From NCBI GenBank assembly GCA_013396655.1, contig WBMV01003267.1, positions 2,854,828 through 2,918,827 of the forward strand: a stretch of DNA of 64,000 bases, read 5' to 3'. The notes under the pieces are model-generated. The model had not been told where the DNA came from. It worked only from the letters and a program-made list of their open reading frames with translations, and searched no databases. This document shows, in pieces, positions 1 through 12,800 of this stretch (within the stretch, counting starts at the first letter, position 1; every line of letters starts with the position of its first letter). The DNA comes from Campylorhamphus procurvoides (lineage: Eukaryota; Chordata; Aves; Passeriformes; Dendrocolaptidae). Both the position numbers and the translations under genes were made by a program.

Positions 1-80
1 GACAGCCCTGACGAACAAGTCCACACCTCGCCTGGGACCTTCCAGTGGTGCAGCAACACCTGTACATACAACCCTCTCAC

Positions 81-506
81 CTGCTGTTCATCTGAGGAGA
101 GGGACCACTGGCTGACACCACGAGGCACCTCACCACCATCAGCATCTCTATAAATCAGCATCCCTTCCTCTGAGAGGTTTGCTCTTGCTCTGGGAAATTT
201 GGGTGCAGACGCTGAAGACACTTCTGGGTGGCAGCTCGAGCCTCCCTGAGTAACACCAGTGGCCACGTGACTGTGTCTGCTCATTGCCACGTCCATCCCT
301 TGCGGGCTGGGCTCGGCTTCCTCTGCCCCTGAAAGCTGGTGCAGGCTCTCTGTCAGCTCTGGGCAGTCCATCTCCACCTCTGTGCAGTTCCAGCCACCAT
401 CATCCTCGGCATTCCCACTCAGAGAGGCTTCAGAAAGGGATTTTCCCACATCCACAGCCATCCGGACAGAGCTTCTTTGGCAAGATGCTGCTGAGCCTGG
501 GGCTCT
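81..506 (-). CDS. CEP68: Probable first coding exon of CEP68-like centrosomal protein gene (partial)
   Basis: Read on the minus strand, a polypyrimidine stretch ending TTTTCCAG gives an acceptor just above 506. The frame is then open, with an ATG at 459-461, and stays open to CAGCAG|GTGAGA, a strong donor at 80. It encodes about 127 residues from the ATG, starting MAVDVGKSLSEASLSGN, rich in Ser, Glu and Gly and with no membrane segment or domain I know. The frame also stays open past the donor to the window edge, so an unspliced reading is not excluded. CEP68 organises the linker between centrioles; its N-terminal half is low complexity and diverges fast, so sequence alone does not prove the match. 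The identity rests on synteny: in human, CEP68 follows SLC1A4 on the same strand, and here a CpG-island promoter with a minus-strand donor sits about 3 kb upstream. I am fairly sure this is coding, and less sure of the name. Confidence 0.5.
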
Positions 507-3500
507 CTGGAAAACACAGCACACAGTAATGGCACCTCACCATGCCCCCTCATCTCCATGGCAAGTAAAGAAACTGGGCTTGCCTAATAATGAAGGGCTC
601 AAGCATTATCTGGGCCAGACCCCAAAATTCATGAAGTAGCATCTTGATGTGTCAAGTGGGACAGAGGAAAGAGTAAACCCTCACATCTCAGCGACGTTTT
701 CTGGTTTTGAGGACGTGACACACAGGGGAAAATGTAACTAAAGCCCTGGCCATGCTGAGAACAAAGCTGGGCTTTACACCTTGCTGGCACGGTGCAACCA
801 GAGCCCTGAATTAATGGCCAATCTCACCAACAGTTTGTGCACCATGAGGTCACTGGGCCCAAATGAGGCATTGTTAACTAGGACATGATGCACTCATGAG
901 CGTGGCTGAGCCCTGAAGGCTGTTGATGGGATTTTTAAAGATACAAACTCCAAACTTTGAAATGGAAGCCACCCAGAAGCAAGAAGCAGATATAAAAAGT
1001 TAGAGGGGGAGGTGGGAGGCTTTAAAACTCAAACCTGCAGCTTCTACCTCCATTCACGAAACAAACTCTTTGTGAAATTAATTAATGGAAGAACTTTCTT
1101 GGCTGATGACATTTCCCAGCATGCTGTACAGCCAAGCCCAGTGAATCTGCTGCAAAACCTTCCAACCTGAGATATTCCACTCAAAGCCTGAGCCCTGGGT
1201 GCTCCGTGCATGGAGATGATCCACCAGCCCACTCCTGCACCCCATGCTGGGCTTGAGTGAGGATCTACTGCAAGACAACCCATAAGCCAAATCAAGGAGA
1301 CCAAATATAGCTTCTTCCAGAAATTCCAGCCCAGACCAGGGGGCTGGCAGTAGGAAAATACCAACAGAGTGGTTTTGCTGGGACTCACCCACCCAATGCC
1401 AACAGAGAAGCCCACTGACAGCAAACTCAACTACAAAGAAATTTATAAAATAAAAAAAAAAAAGGAGGAAAGAAAGAATTCCCAAACAATACTTGGAAGT
1501 GGGAGACAAGTTGATACTCACTCCCTCCCTCCCTCCATCAGCTCTTTTGTCACAAGTTTTATGATCCACCCCTCCGACGAAGCCGGGGTTTTCCCACGGG
1601 CAGAGCCCAGGCAGGGGAACAAAGAGCAGCGGGACAACGCTCCGGGTCTCCAGGGGAGACCAAATCCCCAGCACAGACACAGCCCGTGGCCAGCTCCGCA
1701 GCTGCCTGCCCCCTTCCCAAGGGCCGGCAGCTAAATCCAGCACGGCAGCAGCTGCAGAGAGGACGAGCCTGGGCTCTGCCAGCCCTGTCCCTCAGTCCAC
1801 ACCTGGGATCCCCCACTAGATTGCTCAGTTGCTACCAAACACAACCCCACGTGCATTATGTTACCGTGAATCGACAGCACCGCTCTCCTTTTGCCCACAG
1901 AAAGGCTGTACGTCCAAACAAAGAGGCACGGTCGCTGCAGCGAATGTAATCAATAAACCTACCCCTGCTGCGGGCAGTGATTTAAATATATATATATATA
2001 TAAGAAAGGAAAGCTTAACAAGGCACCAAAGCAGCCTTTAAAGTTTTAAAGTGCACATGCAGTAATTAACAACCGATCTCTGTGCTGGTTTATTTTTAAA
2101 ATAAAGATTTTTTAAGAAGATGCCACATTAAATTCAAAGTGATGCTGAACACCTTTCCCTCCATCAGATTTAGTGGCTTGAGTCAGGTGTCGGCCCAGCT
2201 GTTTTTACAACTATAAAAACCACGATCTTAAATACAAAAAGCCTGCGTTAAGCAACATAAAATAAAACCCAGAGGTCAAGACCCATCTGTTATTTTTGTA
2301 ACAGTGTGGAGGAGGGCAAAGGTTGAATATTCTGAACTTAAGGTCACTTATTATCTTATGGAGGCAGCACACAATGATTTACACTTCTGTGATGCCACTG
2401 GTCTTTAAAAAAAGAGCAAGTGCTGGTTCACAGGTTCATTAAATCCCCAGAAGCTAATTGGAAGCTACAGGGAAACCAGGAAACCTGCCAGTACACACGG
2501 GTGAGAGTAAAGCTGCTTATTTCAGGATTTGTAAGGGTATTTAAAGGGACACCAGGGATCGGTCTGCGTTTCCAAAAGTCCCTAATTCAGGCAGCTGATT
2601 TCAATTAACTCCGGGGGGCCATCTCCGGGATATCCAACCACACCTGGATGCGAAACAGACGGGGATGTCACCCAAGTCCTACGGGCAGAGCAATCAGGCA
2701 AAAAGTCGTATTTATCGACAAAGTGAAAGTGCCGCTGCCACTGAGTGCGACTCCCGGCCACGCAAACATCTAGAAAAACAAAGCTTCTCACCATTTTCCA
2801 ACAAACCCACAATAATTCAGCGCTGGCATCACGGTCAGCCCTCGGGACAGCAGGGAGCGGCCCCAAATCCTCGAGCAGGAACGAAGAGGGAGGCACGGCC
2901 ACGGCTTTAGGCACGGTGGAGACTTTCCACTGGCCTCGAAACCACGGGAAAACAGCCAAAAACCCCAGCCTCTCCCAGGCCCTCCATTGTCCCGGCGGCG
3001 GCGCAGAAACAGGAGCCGCGGGCGGGATTTTAGGGAACAGAGGGAGGAGGACAAGCGGCTGTTTCATTCATTGCCGCGGGGCAGGCGCTGCAAAGCGAGC
3101 CCCGAGGTTTCTCACGGCCCCGGGAGGGGCCCCGAGGGCCGCCCAAAGCCCGGGGAGGGCTCTAACCATGGAGCGGCTCCAGGATTCCAGCACGGGCGCC
3201 CACGGAATGCCCGCCGGCCCCGCTGGGCCTGGGGCGCATTCTGGGGGGGAGAGGCCCACACGGCTCCGGCTCAGGCCCCCTCAGGCCCCTCCGGCCCCCT
3301 CAGGCCCGCCGGGGGGGGGCTCGCTGCTCCGCTCCGCTCTGCCCCCGCGGCTGGCGGGAAAACAAAGACCCCAGACCAGCAACTACCCGAAAAGACAAGA
3401 ACTACAAGCGCCGAGGCCGGCGCCGGGCGCCGCCATTCCCAAAAAAACCTCCCAAGGGAAACTCGCCCGGGACGCCCCCCCGGGACCCCCCTCAGGCCCG

Positions 3501-3512
3501 GCCCGCACTCAC
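507..3512 (-). other. Putative first intron of the CEP68-like gene
   Basis: This interval lies between the proposed non-coding exon 1 donor (GTGAGT, minus strand, 3507-3512) and the exon 2 acceptor at 507-508. No exon is recognisable inside it. It holds an A-rich run at about 1448-1463, a TA dinucleotide run at about 1986-2002, and an AT-rich segment at about 1960-2400 that has the look of conserved non-coding DNA. The right-hand 500 bases are part of the CpG island. Confidence 0.4.
1986..2002. repeat. Short (TA)n microsatellite
   Basis: About eight TA dinucleotides in a row within AT-rich sequence. Confidence 0.8.
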
Positions 3513-3545
3513 CGAGCGGCGGCCGCGGCCACGCCCCCTCCGCTC
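3513..3545 (-). other. Candidate non-coding exon 1 of the CEP68-like gene (upper edge approximate)
   Basis: On the minus strand CTCG|GTGAGTGC at 3507-3516 matches the donor consensus well. It sits just inside two CCAAT boxes that would lie upstream of a start site near 3530-3550. There is no TATA box, so the start is only bracketed. A short untranslated first exon followed by an intron of about 3 kb leads directly to the ATG exon at 81-506. This is inferred from the sequence layout without transcript evidence. Confidence 0.35.
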
Positions 3546-3551
3546 GCGCAG

Positions 3552-3586
3552 CCAATGGGAGCACCCCAGCGCACCCGCCAGCCAAT
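3552..3586. promoter_or_regulatory. Paired CCAAT boxes (NF-Y type)
   Basis: Two copies of the same ten-base GCCAATGGGA context, with the CCAAT cores 30 bases apart, inside the CpG island. NF-Y sites are often paired at about three helical turns. Confidence 0.6.
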
Positions 3587-3643
3587 GGGAGAGGAGCGCA
3601 GCGCGGACACGCCCCCACCTCGGGAGGGGGAGGGGCCTGCACG

Positions 3644-3648
3644 NNNNN
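3644..3648. other. Assembly gap (5 N) with repeated flank
   Basis: The 17 bases GGGGAGGGGCCTGCACG occur on both sides of the gap, which suggests a redundant join or a collapsed short repeat. A further single N lies at 3765 within a CCCGATCC-type short tandem repeat (about 3715-3800). Confidence 0.9.
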
Positions 3649-3870
3649 GGGGAGGGGCCTGCACGCTCAGGTCACGCCCCCGGTGAGCCAGGCCACGCCC
3701 CCACGCCCCGCCACGTCCCGATCCCCATCCCGATCCAAGCCCCGATCCCCATCCCATTCCAAGCNCCCCGATCCCTGCCCCGCTCCCGATCCCGACCCCC
3801 TTGCCGCCGGGGCCCTGAGGAGCATCCCCCGCCGCGCCCTCGAGGACCTTGTCTCAGCTCCGGGGTGTTT

Positions 3871-6800
3871 CCACCCATCCCATTTATTGCCCTTCCCGGG
3901 CGCTGCTCCTCGGGTGGGAATACACTCGAATTGGCGCTATGGCTGCCCGTGCCATGGATCCCGGCCTCCTCCAGGCACGGCTGCGGGAGCAGGTCCAGCT
4001 ACCAAACCTTCCTGCGGTGTAGCGGAGGGACCACCCCCGGGGTCTGTCCCGGGGATGATTCCTATGGGATGCTGTCCATGCCTTGCCCTTGGGACAGCTT
4101 TCTGGGAAGATCCTCGTGCCAAGCAGGCTGCCCGGGAGTTTGTACCTGGCCAGACCCTTCCTTGGTGGGTGGAGCAGGCATATCCTGACATGTTCCCATA
4201 TCCCAGAGAAAATACAAACCTTTCCCCTTGCTGATGTCCATAGCCAGATCCTGGTTTTTGTCTGTGTCACCTGCTCCTGGAGCGTATTTCCTGAGATTTC
4301 CTACAGGTCAGTGATCTGATAAAGTGCTTTATGCCCAGCTTTAGGCCAGGAAGGACCAAAGAGACAACTCGGGTTTGTGCATCAATTTGGCAGCAGGATA
4401 AGGGAACCAGCACAGGTATCCCAAATCCTTGATTGGTGCTTTGGTCTGCTGGCCACGCTTGAGAACATGCCCTGCAGCATGTTCCAGCTCTGCCACTCCT
4501 GTGTTATGGTCCAGATTCCCAGTGGGAATAAACCCGGGTTTATTCTGCTGCACAAAACAGAGCCGGCCCCATTTACATCTTGGAGCATCTTGCTTTTTCT
4601 CCCTAGAGAAACACAATGGGAATATTTTTTTCAGGGATGCTTCAAGCAGCAGAGCTGTAACGCTGCTCTGTGACACGGTGGGCACTCCCAAAAGAACTCA
4701 TAGCCAAGAAAAGTCCCAGATCACCTCTGTTCCCGTGTAATACTTCTATATTTGGGGTCTCTTGATGAGCATCACAGCAGCTCTTCCGGCGGGCTGCACA
4801 TCCCTCTGCCTCGGACGCAACCGCTTTTGAGAGGCGGCTTGTTGTTGGAATTCACGCAGGCAAAGCCCCTGTGAAAGAAAAGCCCTTCAAAATGTTGTTT
4901 ATTGCTTATTCTCCAGGGAGCCGAGCCGGGTCTCTGCCAGTAGGGGCCGTGCCTCTCGCAGGCGAGTGGGAAGGCGGAAACGCACACGGATGGGTCATGA
5001 TTCATCCCCAGGCTCGGCTGTTTTTAGCCGGGTTTAAATTACTCGCAAGCTGCCAGACATTGTTCTGGGAGCTGAATAGCACCCGGTTGCGGTCTCAGCC
5101 CCAGCAGGAAAGGTTCGTGTCCTGTTCCGCCCCCGATCAAACGAGTGCCAGGATGTCTGCAAGAACAGCCAGAGGAGCCACAAAATCTTTCCCCTCTCCT
5201 TGGGCTCACGCTGAGTGGCTGTCAATAAACAAGGAGGGGGGAATCAACTGGTGATCTAAAGGAGAGATTATTACAAAAATTCAGGGAAACAATACCCTTT
5301 TGCTTCTGCTGGCATCTGGCCCTCTTTGTTAGGAACTTTGCTGAAGAGAAACTGGCTTATTTGATCTATAATGAAGGGTCAAACCCAGACAAACTACCAC
5401 CCCAAGTCACTCTAGGCTGGCAAAGACTAGCATGGATATTTTCTTGCTGATCTCAGTGAGACCTCGGGATCCTTTCAGACTTGGGTTTCTCCAGCAAAGG
5501 CAAATGATTTCTCTGCATCTGTGGATGCAACAATCCAGCAGTAATCCCCACACCTATCATGTGAAGCAGAGCTTCCTTATGATGGTCAGATTTGAAAGCA
5601 GTGTATTTCTGGTACATGAGAAGCTACCTTCTTGGTGGGAATATCCATGGGTTTTCTACAGAACTGGATCCATCATGAACACCAGATGGACGTAACCAGA
5701 GTTTTAATATGACCATAACTGGTGATCCAGAGCTTCTGACACATCAGTTTGCTATTTCTTTCTGCCTGGAATGGTTTCATGCTACAAGCCAGACAGTCAA
5801 CACTGCCATGAAACCTGAAGTCTGGAGGTACACCATATGTTCTCGCACAGCATCTGCAGTATCTTCAGCATCAAATTTCAGTCTCACAATTCAAATGTTT
5901 GGGATGGATGAGATGTCAGCAAATTCAGGGCTTGGACCAAACCTCTTTGTCCCCAAGGCATTGAGAGCAATATTAATTTGTACAAACTGCTCAGGACTCT
6001 GTTTGCTCTTCCCTCTCTAAAAGGTATTTGCAGGTGTTTGTCCTTCTCTTATTGAGGCTAACAACACTTTTCAGGATTTCCACACCTTGGTCCATTCTCC
6101 TTGTTCTTCTCTTGATTCTCACTCTTTGTCCCACATTTCTTTGAAACTCAACACTGGTCCAGAACTCCAGCATGGGTTTGGCTATGACTAGGCAGGACTG
6201 GTATGGTAGTCCAGGCTTACACACCCTGGTATTGGATCTGTCTTATTCCCAGTGTGGGGTATGGACTCCTCCTTCTGACTGCCTAAAACTTCCTGATCCT
6301 GCTCCTTAACGTGCCGCTTCCCACCAGTCTCAGTGCAGTTAATTACCCTTATCTAGACTAATTCTTTCCAGCCTCTGTTTCCCAGACTCTCAATTCTTCT
6401 GATGTTGCTATGAATTTCAGCCCTACACCTTTCCTTTTTCCCAGACCTTCTCCTCCAGGTAAGACCTGCGGATTTTCCCTGTCCCAACATTTGTGTCGCT
6501 AATCAGCTACTTATGGTCCTGGAGCTACAGTAGGCTCCTGAGGAATCCAGTCATTCAGCTGAACACTTGCTCCAGTAATATCTAAATTAAGCTGGTTCAC
6601 GCCCAGCCATGTTGCTTTAGCTTCTTTATAAAGCCATAAAAACACTCACCAAAAGCCTAAAAACTTCCCATCGCTCTTCTAGGTCATCATGGCAACTACT
6701 GAACTACTACTGAACATTTCCTAGAAGAGGTGGCTGCTGCTTTTTCTTCATGATTTGGGAGAAGCCTCTAAATATATGATTTAAGCACACCCACGGCAGC

Positions 6801-9800
6801 TGACAGATGAACCATGTAAGGCAGGATTATTGAAAAACAGAGGGAAAACTAGAATGACATGTATTTCAGTGTCAACACAGAAGTGCAGAGCAATGCACCC
6901 CAGTGGCAGCAGCTGGGCAATTTGAGTTACTTACCACTTGGTTGCTTAGCTGGGATTATCTAGCCCAAAAGAAAGGTCAAATAGAACTTGCACTTCTCCT
7001 TTCTGGCCACACGATGTACCCATCACACCGCGAACAGCCTGGCCAGACCAGCAAGAGCAGATGTAGCCGCAAAGGCAGGTGTTTCAGGGGTTTGTTTTCC
7101 CTCAAAGCACCTCCTTACCTCTCTCCAGGCCCTCTGAAACACTCACCCAGCTGCAGCTCAGGGCTGGTGCAGAGGGGGGTCAATGGGATGGAGTTGGTGT
7201 GGTTCAGATGCTCTGCCTTTCCTCTTGGAGAAAGGTGACAATTTGCTGTGAAAGAAAAAGGAGCCAGATGGGCAAAAGGCGGTCACAGCTTTTGATCAAT
7301 GTGAATTATAATGGATAAGGAATAATTGGAATTTTACTTATTTAATGTGATATTTTACTGCTGCTTTCGGTTAGGAGTATGATTTCTTTTTCATTGTAAC
7401 TGGACGTCTTGGCCCTTTTTCATTTGCATGTTGTCCTGAGAAGAACCAAGAGGCTCCTCAAAATCAGAGCTGGGATCTTCAGGAAGCAGTCACCAGCAAA
7501 GAGATTTGTAAAAGAAATATTAGGACTGGTACAAGTGAAGATCTATTTATGTAAGTGCAAGAAGAAATAGCAGGGCAGGGGGGGTTAAGAACAGCTTGAA
7601 TTGATAACAAACACCCTTCCCAGCAAAAAATTTTAGACTGATAATTTGATCCACTGTTAAGACCACAGCATACAGTCTGGTTTGAGGGAGAGCCTCCTCT
7701 GACAAGAGGATGGCAGCATATCACACCTCACATTCCACCTCCTGGCAGCCAGGCAGCAGAGGATCACCACAAAACAACTACTGATTCTTGAAGATTATTA
7801 AAGAACTGTCCCCAAAATGGGAAGTTTAATGACAGCCATTATCCTTTGTGGTGTGTGCTGCACACAAGTGATCGTGGCCAAGACTGAAAACCACATCTTC
7901 TTGCTTGTGAGTGTGAATGAAATCTCTGAGGGAACGAGTGCAGGCGGGTAAAATCAGCTTAAAATGTAAATAAATCCCATATTCCCCTTCTGTAAGATCT
8001 CCTGCAATGATACTCCCTTTAATGCTCACAACAGGGACATAGCAGAGATCTAACTTTGAACAAATGTACATATTTTAAAGGTGACCAGTTAGTGCAGCTG
8101 TGCCACACAACCTGTTCAACTCCAACCATTCATTTCACAGCAGAACAAAACGGTATTGTCTTCCATTTAACTAACTCACAAAGCACTTCTCTATTATTAT
8201 ATCTATCTTAATCAGACAAACTGGGGATTAAAAAAAAGGACTAATCTGCTCCTTGGCCATAATTGGATTTCCTCAGCAAATATTAAGTTACAACAATAGC
8301 AGCAGCTTTTGTAACAAATTTACTTTTAAATGCTTTTCTTTGTGTGAACTAGAGGAATGTGTATTGCCTGCCTAGAAATCCTGAGAAGGAAGAAGTGCAG
8401 AGTATTTTCCCAAGAACCCTCTCCCTCTCAAGAAACAAACAAAAAAAAGATGAAATTAAGAAATTGGTGGCCAATTTGTAGGTGGTGGTAGAAAAACTAA
8501 ATAAAATCATTAAAATTTAATTAGAACTTATTCCAACTTTTATCTTTTTATTGAAATATCATAGGAAACTTTATTTATCCATAATAATGCCTATCTAGCA
8601 CTAACAACGTCTGGCTGGAGTCAGCTGGGACTCAGTCTAAGTCTTAAGTCAGTTCTCACTAAACACAAGCAATCACTCCACATTTTCCATGGGTCTCACA
8701 AAGCTTCATGGGTTTCAAATGGCAAGTCACTACAGCTCTGAGGAACCACCACTTACCTGAGAAGATTTCAGAAAACCTCTATGCAAAGCTGACATTGGAA
8801 TGGCTCGAGGCTACAACTCCAGAGAACATCCTGCTCTTCCAGAATTCCTCCCTTAGGTGCCAGCTAGGAAGTGAGAAGCTAAAAACACAACCATGGAGTC
8901 AAATACGTTTTTTGGAAGCCACCACATTGATGGTTTTGTAAAATTCACATACCAGGACATAACATCAGTCACAAACTGCAAGTCATATGCAGGCAGGTCC
9001 TTCAAATTGTACTTATTTCTTCAGGTGCTTGCAATTTTGCACCCTTGTTTATTTCTTCTGGGACCACAGTTTAATGCTTGAAACTAACCAAACTACACTT
9101 ACATAGTAGATTTTTTTGGGGGGATTTGTGATGTGTGTGCACACCTCAGGACAAAATCCACCCTACGGAGATGTCTAAGCATTTAATGGGAAAGCTGCAT
9201 CAAATCCACCTCAACAGCAAGCCCAGGCCCTCAGTTCTGAAACCAGCACATTGCTCAGATGGACTGTGTCAAATGCAAAATTACCCTGAATTACCTTCTC
9301 TAGTCCCCAGCCCAGTGGTCTAATGAAAGGATTTGTTAATGATTCCACTCCTCAATCCTCCTCCAGGAACAAAGTCCCTTTGCTTGGCAGAAGAGGCAGC
9401 AGGTCTGTCTGTCAGCCCTTCCACTCCACTGTGACACACACCACTGCAGCACACCCAAGGCTCTCTCAAAGCCCCTTCAGAGCTGTGCAGAGGGCCTGGA
9501 GAAATGCCACCTCGAGTAGGCTCACCCTGGGCTCTGGGGAAAGGGTTAAGTGCAGTGATATGCTGACAATTGGTGACACCAGCACTCCAGCAAAGGGCAT
9601 ACTCTGGGAAAGTGGTGCTAAATACTGAGTTGCACCATTCTCATTCAGAATTTCCAAAGGAGTCTTTGCTTGGGTGACAGAGACTGAGAGCCTGGTCCAG
9701 CAGGATGTTCTGCTGCCTCTGCAAGGCTGATCCAACTAAAAGGCCAGTCTTCTCCAAAGAAAGATGAAAACATGAACTCCGTTTGGGGTGATTTTTATTT

Positions 9801-12800
9801 CAGATTGAGAAGCTACACAAAGAGAGAACAAATATACATTTCCATGAGAGAACGGAAAAAGAGAGACAGTATCCCATTGTGTCACCCTCCTATTACAACA
9901 AACCATCCCAAACTGAGCCACAGGACTGTTTGCTCCCCAGGCAGGCAGGGAGTTTTTCCTCCAAAGAATACACTATACAATAAACATCTTCAGTATCTGC
10001 CCCAGGGTTACGGACCCCCAGACACAGCAATATGGTCTTTTTTTTTGCATATGTGCACATAAGTCTGTTCTTGGTAGACAATAAAAAGGCCGATACAGAG
10101 TCACATGGATGAAACCCACGGCTTTAAAAGGGGAACAGTTACAGATGTTCACAGGGATCAACACACCCACACGGCATAAATACTTCCTCTATGGAGTGGT
10201 TACTCTAAGCACTAGGTTTTAACCTGAAGGCAGATATGTTTGTATCAGTGATACTGGATTGTACTGGAGCAGATGGCAGTGAATTACAGAGTTCCTCTGT
10301 CTTTTTATTAAAGTAATTAATCAAATGGTTTAGCATATAAAAATACAAGAATCCTTCCTCCTAATTAGAACAATTTGTGTTCATGTAAAAATACAAGCAC
10401 ACACACACATACACACCTCAGGATTGCTGTCAGAGAGCTTACAGGATAAAGAAAAGAAACCCACTTTCCTTGTCTCACACCAGGACATCACATTCCCCCT
10501 CCTGTCTCCAGGGATAATGGAGTCATTCGGCTTTGGTGCATAGTTATATTTGAAAGCCAAACAGCAACTTGGAATTTGTCCTGAAGGGAACCAGGACAAG
10601 GCACCTGTAAGGATAATAAGGCAGATTGCATACCTCTGCTGCAGAAGGGGACTCCTCGTGGGCAGGGGTGGTCCTGCTACCCCTGAATCTAGAGGGATTA
10701 ACCAAAACCTAATCCAAATCTTCACCCTCACAAAGTGTGACTGAGTCAGTCTCAGTTTGCTCTAACCAAGCAGCAGTTCAGAAGCAGAGGCTCATCCCCC
10801 ATGAGCAGAGGTACACTCAGCTATTTGTAGTGCTACACGTGGTCTCCATCCCCTACAGCATGTGCTTTGTGGATGACCTGACACAAGAGTAGCCAGGATA
10901 GTAACAGAGAAAGAATGGAACACCCATGGATGGCAAACACATCACCTCCACACTGGTCTTTTCAGGGAAGAGATGTCAACAGAGCATCTACTGCAGGGCA
11001 GAGCAGGGAGGCAGCCAGGGCTGGGCTACCTTGCTCACAACTACTCAACTTATTAAGTGTAAAAGGTATTGCCTTAATGAAGTAGAGTTTTGTTCAATCC
11101 AGATGCTCCTCCAAAGCTGAAACTACATCTTTGTCCCCTCATAAAAGGATGTGAAACAGTCTTTGTCCTCACATGGGATCAGACTATCTTTAAGTTTGAT
11201 CTATGTACTGTAGGAGCCTGATCCTGCTGGGATCTGGGCAGACTCCAAGGAGCACAATAGACTTTGCAGGGGGGATACAGAGAAAGCAAACTGAACAAAA
11301 AATGAGGAAGTTTTCCTTCTGCATCAAAAGCAACCATCTAGAAAACACTTTTTTCTTGTTGAAGGCATCACATCATAAGAATACCATGAGCATGTAAAAT
11401 GCCTCTAGTTATAGCCAAGTTTTAAAAATATTCCTTTACTGCTGCTTTACCAAATATGACCATTCTAAAAGGCCAAGACCAAACCCCTGTGCTGCTAAGG
11501 AGGTATCATCTCCACCAGAAATCCACAAGCCACTAAAAGCTCAGGAAATTACATCAGTGCACATCAGCTAAGGCCCCTGGCCTGCCCTTTTTGTGGCATT
11601 CCTTCTGGTTCTTAAAAAAGCTGCAATCCAAGCCAGTTAATATTTGGTGTATTTTTTATGGTTAAGCACAATTCTTTCTGCGGGAATGTAACCCAGGGGG
11701 ACTCAGGCATGTGTAAACAGTTGCCTTGAGAGATTTCCCTTAGTAATTTCTTTCTGCAACACATAACTGCAATTAAGTTGCACCAACATGCCATATGCAG
11801 TTTAGTTCCAATTACTAAATACATGCTTGTCAAAGATGGGTATTACTTTGTCGGCGTTGTTACCAGAAGGAGAAAGTGAAAGCTATCCTAAGGAACATCT
11901 AATACTGAATTTCTTGGTCTCTGTGGCTTCAAACTACTCTCTTGAGTTTGCATTACAACAGAGTTGGCTCAGAATTAATTTCCTCATGGCAGTTCCTGTT
12001 GGTGGCCCTGCTTGCCTTGCAAGCAGCATCTGTGGCCTTGAGAGACAAGTATAAATGCTTTTTGAGCAGGACTTATTACATAAGAGCATTCAGCCTGCTG
12101 AAATGTCCACTCCTCACCCCCTGCTGGCACCGAGATCAGGTTAAATCCAAGTGAGACTTCATAGCTGTTAAGGACGATATATCTGCTGACACTGACATAG
12201 AATTTGGTAAGTAACCATAATGTGAACTCTTGAATGAAAGAGATGTTCTTTTTCCTTTTCTATTAAAAACTCCATACTAAATCAAATATATTTATAAACG
12301 CCCAGATGTTACTTATTTTAGGGAGATGATAGTTACTAGCTAACAATGAAGCTGGCTTCAGGATTCGGCATCTGCTCCTAGCGTGCTTAGTGACTCTTCA
12401 TGTGACTCAAGACAAGCACTCTTTCACCTTTTCCTGCATACATTCACTTGTGCAGCTGTGAACTGGTGCCTGCAGGTCACAAATGCCTGGAAAGACCCCA
12501 TGCAGAGAATGAATTCCATGTTAACATTAACTTCCCAAGACAGCACTCAGATGTGAAGACGAAGAGCTACGGGAGCCAAATAAGGCTCTTGATCACTTAT
12601 TGTCAGAGTTCAAATATTCAGGAGCAACTGTCTTAATGTGTTGCCCAATGTGTGGAAAAAGTTTCAGATCATTTGTTAAACCCTTTTCCTCCTGCCAGAA
12701 GCTGAAGCAGCAAGTGAACATGGCTTTCATCAATATGCTCACACAGATAACAAGTTGGTCTTTGTGCTCGGAGAATAATGGTCACCATGCATTTCTCTGA

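Larger units (their letters stand above)
2980..3870. promoter_or_regulatory. CpG island, probable housekeeping-type promoter
   Basis: GC and CpG content jumps sharply here compared with the roughly 45% GC flanks. Two identical CCAAT contexts (GCCAATGGGA) lie at 3552-3556 and 3582-3586, 30 bases apart, as is typical of NF-Y sites in TATA-less promoters. A GC box (ACGCCCCC) lies at about 3531 and another in the 3610-3640 stretch. The minus strand has a consensus donor at 3512 just below the CCAAT pair. The plus strand has a GGTGAGC donor-like site at about 3681, so a bidirectional promoter is possible. From neighbouring gene order the minus-strand product would be CEP68. Gaps at 3644-3648 and 3765 break the island. 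Confidence 0.7.

Noticed and set aside
2745..4234. Long plus-strand frames over the CpG island
   Set aside because: High GC lowers stop-codon frequency, the frames cross N bases, and the product is Pro/Arg/Gly-rich with no family similarity.
5400..6600. Possible old retroviral or LTR sequence
   Set aside because: No gag, pol or env similarity, no LTR pair and no primer-binding site could be seen.
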